A program made the translations under genes and the position numbers. Shown in pieces: positions 62,819 to 64,000 of a stretch of 64,000 bases of DNA; position 1 is the first letter of the stretch; every line of letters starts with the position of its first letter. The notes under the pieces are model-generated. The model saw only the letters and a program-made list of their open reading frames with translations, made no database searches and was not told the origin of the DNA. The DNA is taken from contig JAHRFE010000029.1 of NCBI GenBank assembly GCA_019084245.1, positions 214,326 to 278,325 on the forward strand. Reading direction: 5' to 3'. The DNA comes from Hoeflea sp. Lineage in GTDB: Bacteria > Pseudomonadota > Alphaproteobacteria > Rhizobiales > Rhizobiaceae.

Positions 62819-63781
62819 ATGAACGGAAACCAGCCCGGCATGGACAAGCAGTCGCATCGCGATACCCATCCCTCGATAGCGATCCTGTTGGGAACCCGTA
62901 ACGGGGCGCGTTTCCTCAAGGAACAGCTGACATCGATTGCCGCGCAGACAGTGGGCCGAATAACCCTTTATGTTTCAGATGACGGCTCATCGGATGAAAC
63001 CTCGACCATCCTCGATGAGTTTGCCGCCAGCGGGTGCTGTCAGATCATCAGGTTCGAGGGTCCCCGGAAGGGATTTGCCGAGAACTACCGCAGCCTGCTG
63101 CAACGCGCCGCCGATACCCATGATGCCTACATGTTTTCGGATCAGGACGACATCTGGTACCCCAACAAGATCGAGCGCGGTCTTGAGCTGCTTGCCGTGA
63201 CCCCTCCGGGCCCCGCAGGGATTGGCGGCAGGACAAGGTCGATGACTGAAGCTGGGGAAGATGCGGGTTTCTCGCCGCTCTTCCGGCGCACCCCGGCATT
63301 TCGCAATGCGCTGGTGCAATCCATCGCCGGCGGCAATACGATGATCCTCAATCCGGATGCATTCCGTCTCGTGCGGGATTCCAGTCGGGCAGGCCCATTC
63401 GTGAGCCATGACTGGTGGGCCTATATCATCATCACGGCTGCTGGTGGCCAGTTCGTCTATGACAAGCAACCGACCATCTCCTACAGGCAGCATCCGGACA
63501 ATCTGGTCGGGGCGAACAGTGGAATGCTGGCCCGGCTCCGGCGAATTCGAAATGGACTTGCCGGAACCTATCGCCGCTGGAACGACGTTCACATGCGTCT
63601 TCTGGTGCCGAACCGGGCTTATCTGACCGAGGAAAACCGCGTTGTGCTGGATTGTTTCAATAAAGCCCGAACCGGTCACCTGCCAGGCCGGTTCTTCGCT
63701 CTGAAGAGATCCGGCGTCTACCGGCAAACCTGGCTAAGTGATGTCAACTTGATGGTTGCATGTCTTCTGGGGAAGCTGTAG
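62819..63781 (+). CDS. Family 2 glycosyltransferase
   Basis: A 320-residue glycosyltransferase of the GT-A fold. The nucleotide-sugar site is VSDDGSSDETSTIL and the acid-metal motif is SDQDDIWYPNKI (DXD-like). SIAGGNTMILNP and SHDWWAYIIIT match dTDP-rhamnosyl and related family 2 transferases. A basic, hydrophobic C-terminal tail may attach it to the membrane. It is a stand-alone gene between the efflux operon and a degraded transposase. The acceptor is unknown, and another ATG (62840) could be the true start. Confidence 0.82.
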   Translation: MNGNQPGMDKQSHRDTHPSIAILLGTRNGARFLKEQLTSIAAQTVGRITLYVSDDGSSDETSTILDEFAASGCCQIIRFEGPRKGFAENYRSLLQRAADTHDAYMFSDQDDIWYPNKIERGLELLAVTPPGPAGIGGRTRSMTEAGEDAGFSPLFRRTPAFRNALVQSIAGGNTMILNPDAFRLVRDSSRAGPFVSHDWWAYIIITAAGGQFVYDKQPTISYRQHPDNLVGANSGMLARLRRIRNGLAGTYRRWNDVHMRLLVPNRAYLTEENRVVLDCFNKARTGHLPGRFFALKRSGVYRQTWLSDVNLMVACLLGKL

Positions 63782-63860
63782 CACATGCTCAATTCAAAGG
63801 CGCTTTCGACGGCAGATGCTGGCAATCATGGTCGGTATTACTTGCTGCTGGTTGGCAAGA

Positions 63861-64000
63861 GCCGTGGGTTCGGTCGATGCCCGCATGGTTTTTGTAGCCG
63901 AACATCGGAATGGCGATGTCGTGCTGCCTGGTCGCCGCTGATGTCGGCGTCACCGTCGGCTGCTTCACCTTGGAATACTTCACCGTCCAACGCGCGTCAC
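63861..64000 (-). pseudogene. IS5-family transposase fragment
   Basis: Leftward from the window edge the frame reads RWTVKYSKVKQP, then DIAIPMFGYKNHAGIDRTHG, the conserved core of IS5-type transposases. Homology stops at that point (about 63861); the continuation does not resemble the family and no inverted repeat is visible. It is a truncated copy, or one whose other half lies beyond the edge. The adjacent glycosyltransferase gene appears intact. Confidence 0.7.

Overview
The window is high-GC DNA from an alphaproteobacterium, most likely of the order Hyphomicrobiales (Rhizobiales) and Rhizobiaceae-like. The main evidence is a complete EcfG/NepR/PhyR general stress response locus with GGAAC-N16-CGTT promoters, HWE-family histidine kinases, an N-acetylglutaminylglutamine amide (NAGGN) osmolyte operon, and an LktA-like filamentous adhesin. 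The genus cannot be fixed from this sequence.

Region 1 (1-3014) is the right end of an integrated element. A leftward operon of very small genes (an excisionase-like HTH protein and four unknowns, most joined by ATGA overlaps) diverges from an Arc-type repressor and a tyrosine integrase. The element ends in the 3' part of a tRNA-Gln(CTG) gene, which is its attachment site. Three 13-bp operator-like repeats lie between the two transcription units.

Region 2 (3286-16729) is an aromatic-degradation cluster: an iron alcohol dehydrogenase, a LysR regulator, two intradiol (hydroxyquinol-type) dioxygenases, a VOC-type extradiol dioxygenase, an alpha/beta hydrolase, maleylacetate reductase, a flavin phenol hydroxylase and a five-component Liv-type ABC importer. 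The expected route runs from a phenolic compound through hydroxyquinol or hydroquinone and maleylacetate to 3-oxoadipate. One of the two intradiol enzymes has Gln in place of an iron-ligand His.

Region 3 (16901-20247) is scarred. An adhesin that looks cut short abuts the C-terminal remnant of an alpha/beta hydrolase gene.

Region 4 (20563-33314) holds fumC followed by the general stress response island: ecfG-nepR, divergent phyR, two HWE kinases, a Crp-family regulator and small stress proteins (DUF1328, DUF2383-like, CsbD, PRC-barrel, DUF883, Dps). Six perfect EcfG-type promoters and two near matches lie within about 9 kb.

Region 5 (33449-45910) holds an oligopeptide-type ABC import operon with a GntR regulator and a fused permease-ATPase, a divergent M20 amidohydrolase, and the asnO-ngg-M42 NAGGN operon.

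Region 6 (46181-56038) is a nine-gene leftward operon with a divergent LysR. It combines a polyamine-type ABC importer with a class III aminotransferase, a beta-keto acid cleavage enzyme, an acetylpolyamine amidohydrolase-like deacetylase, a FAD amine oxidase and a RidA deaminase. It reads as a catabolic route for an N-acetylated amino compound, possibly acetyl-beta-lysine-like, and is the best candidate here for an undescribed pathway.

Region 7 (56067-64000) holds a TetR-controlled RND tripartite efflux operon, a family 2 glycosyltransferase and a degraded IS5-type transposase at the edge.
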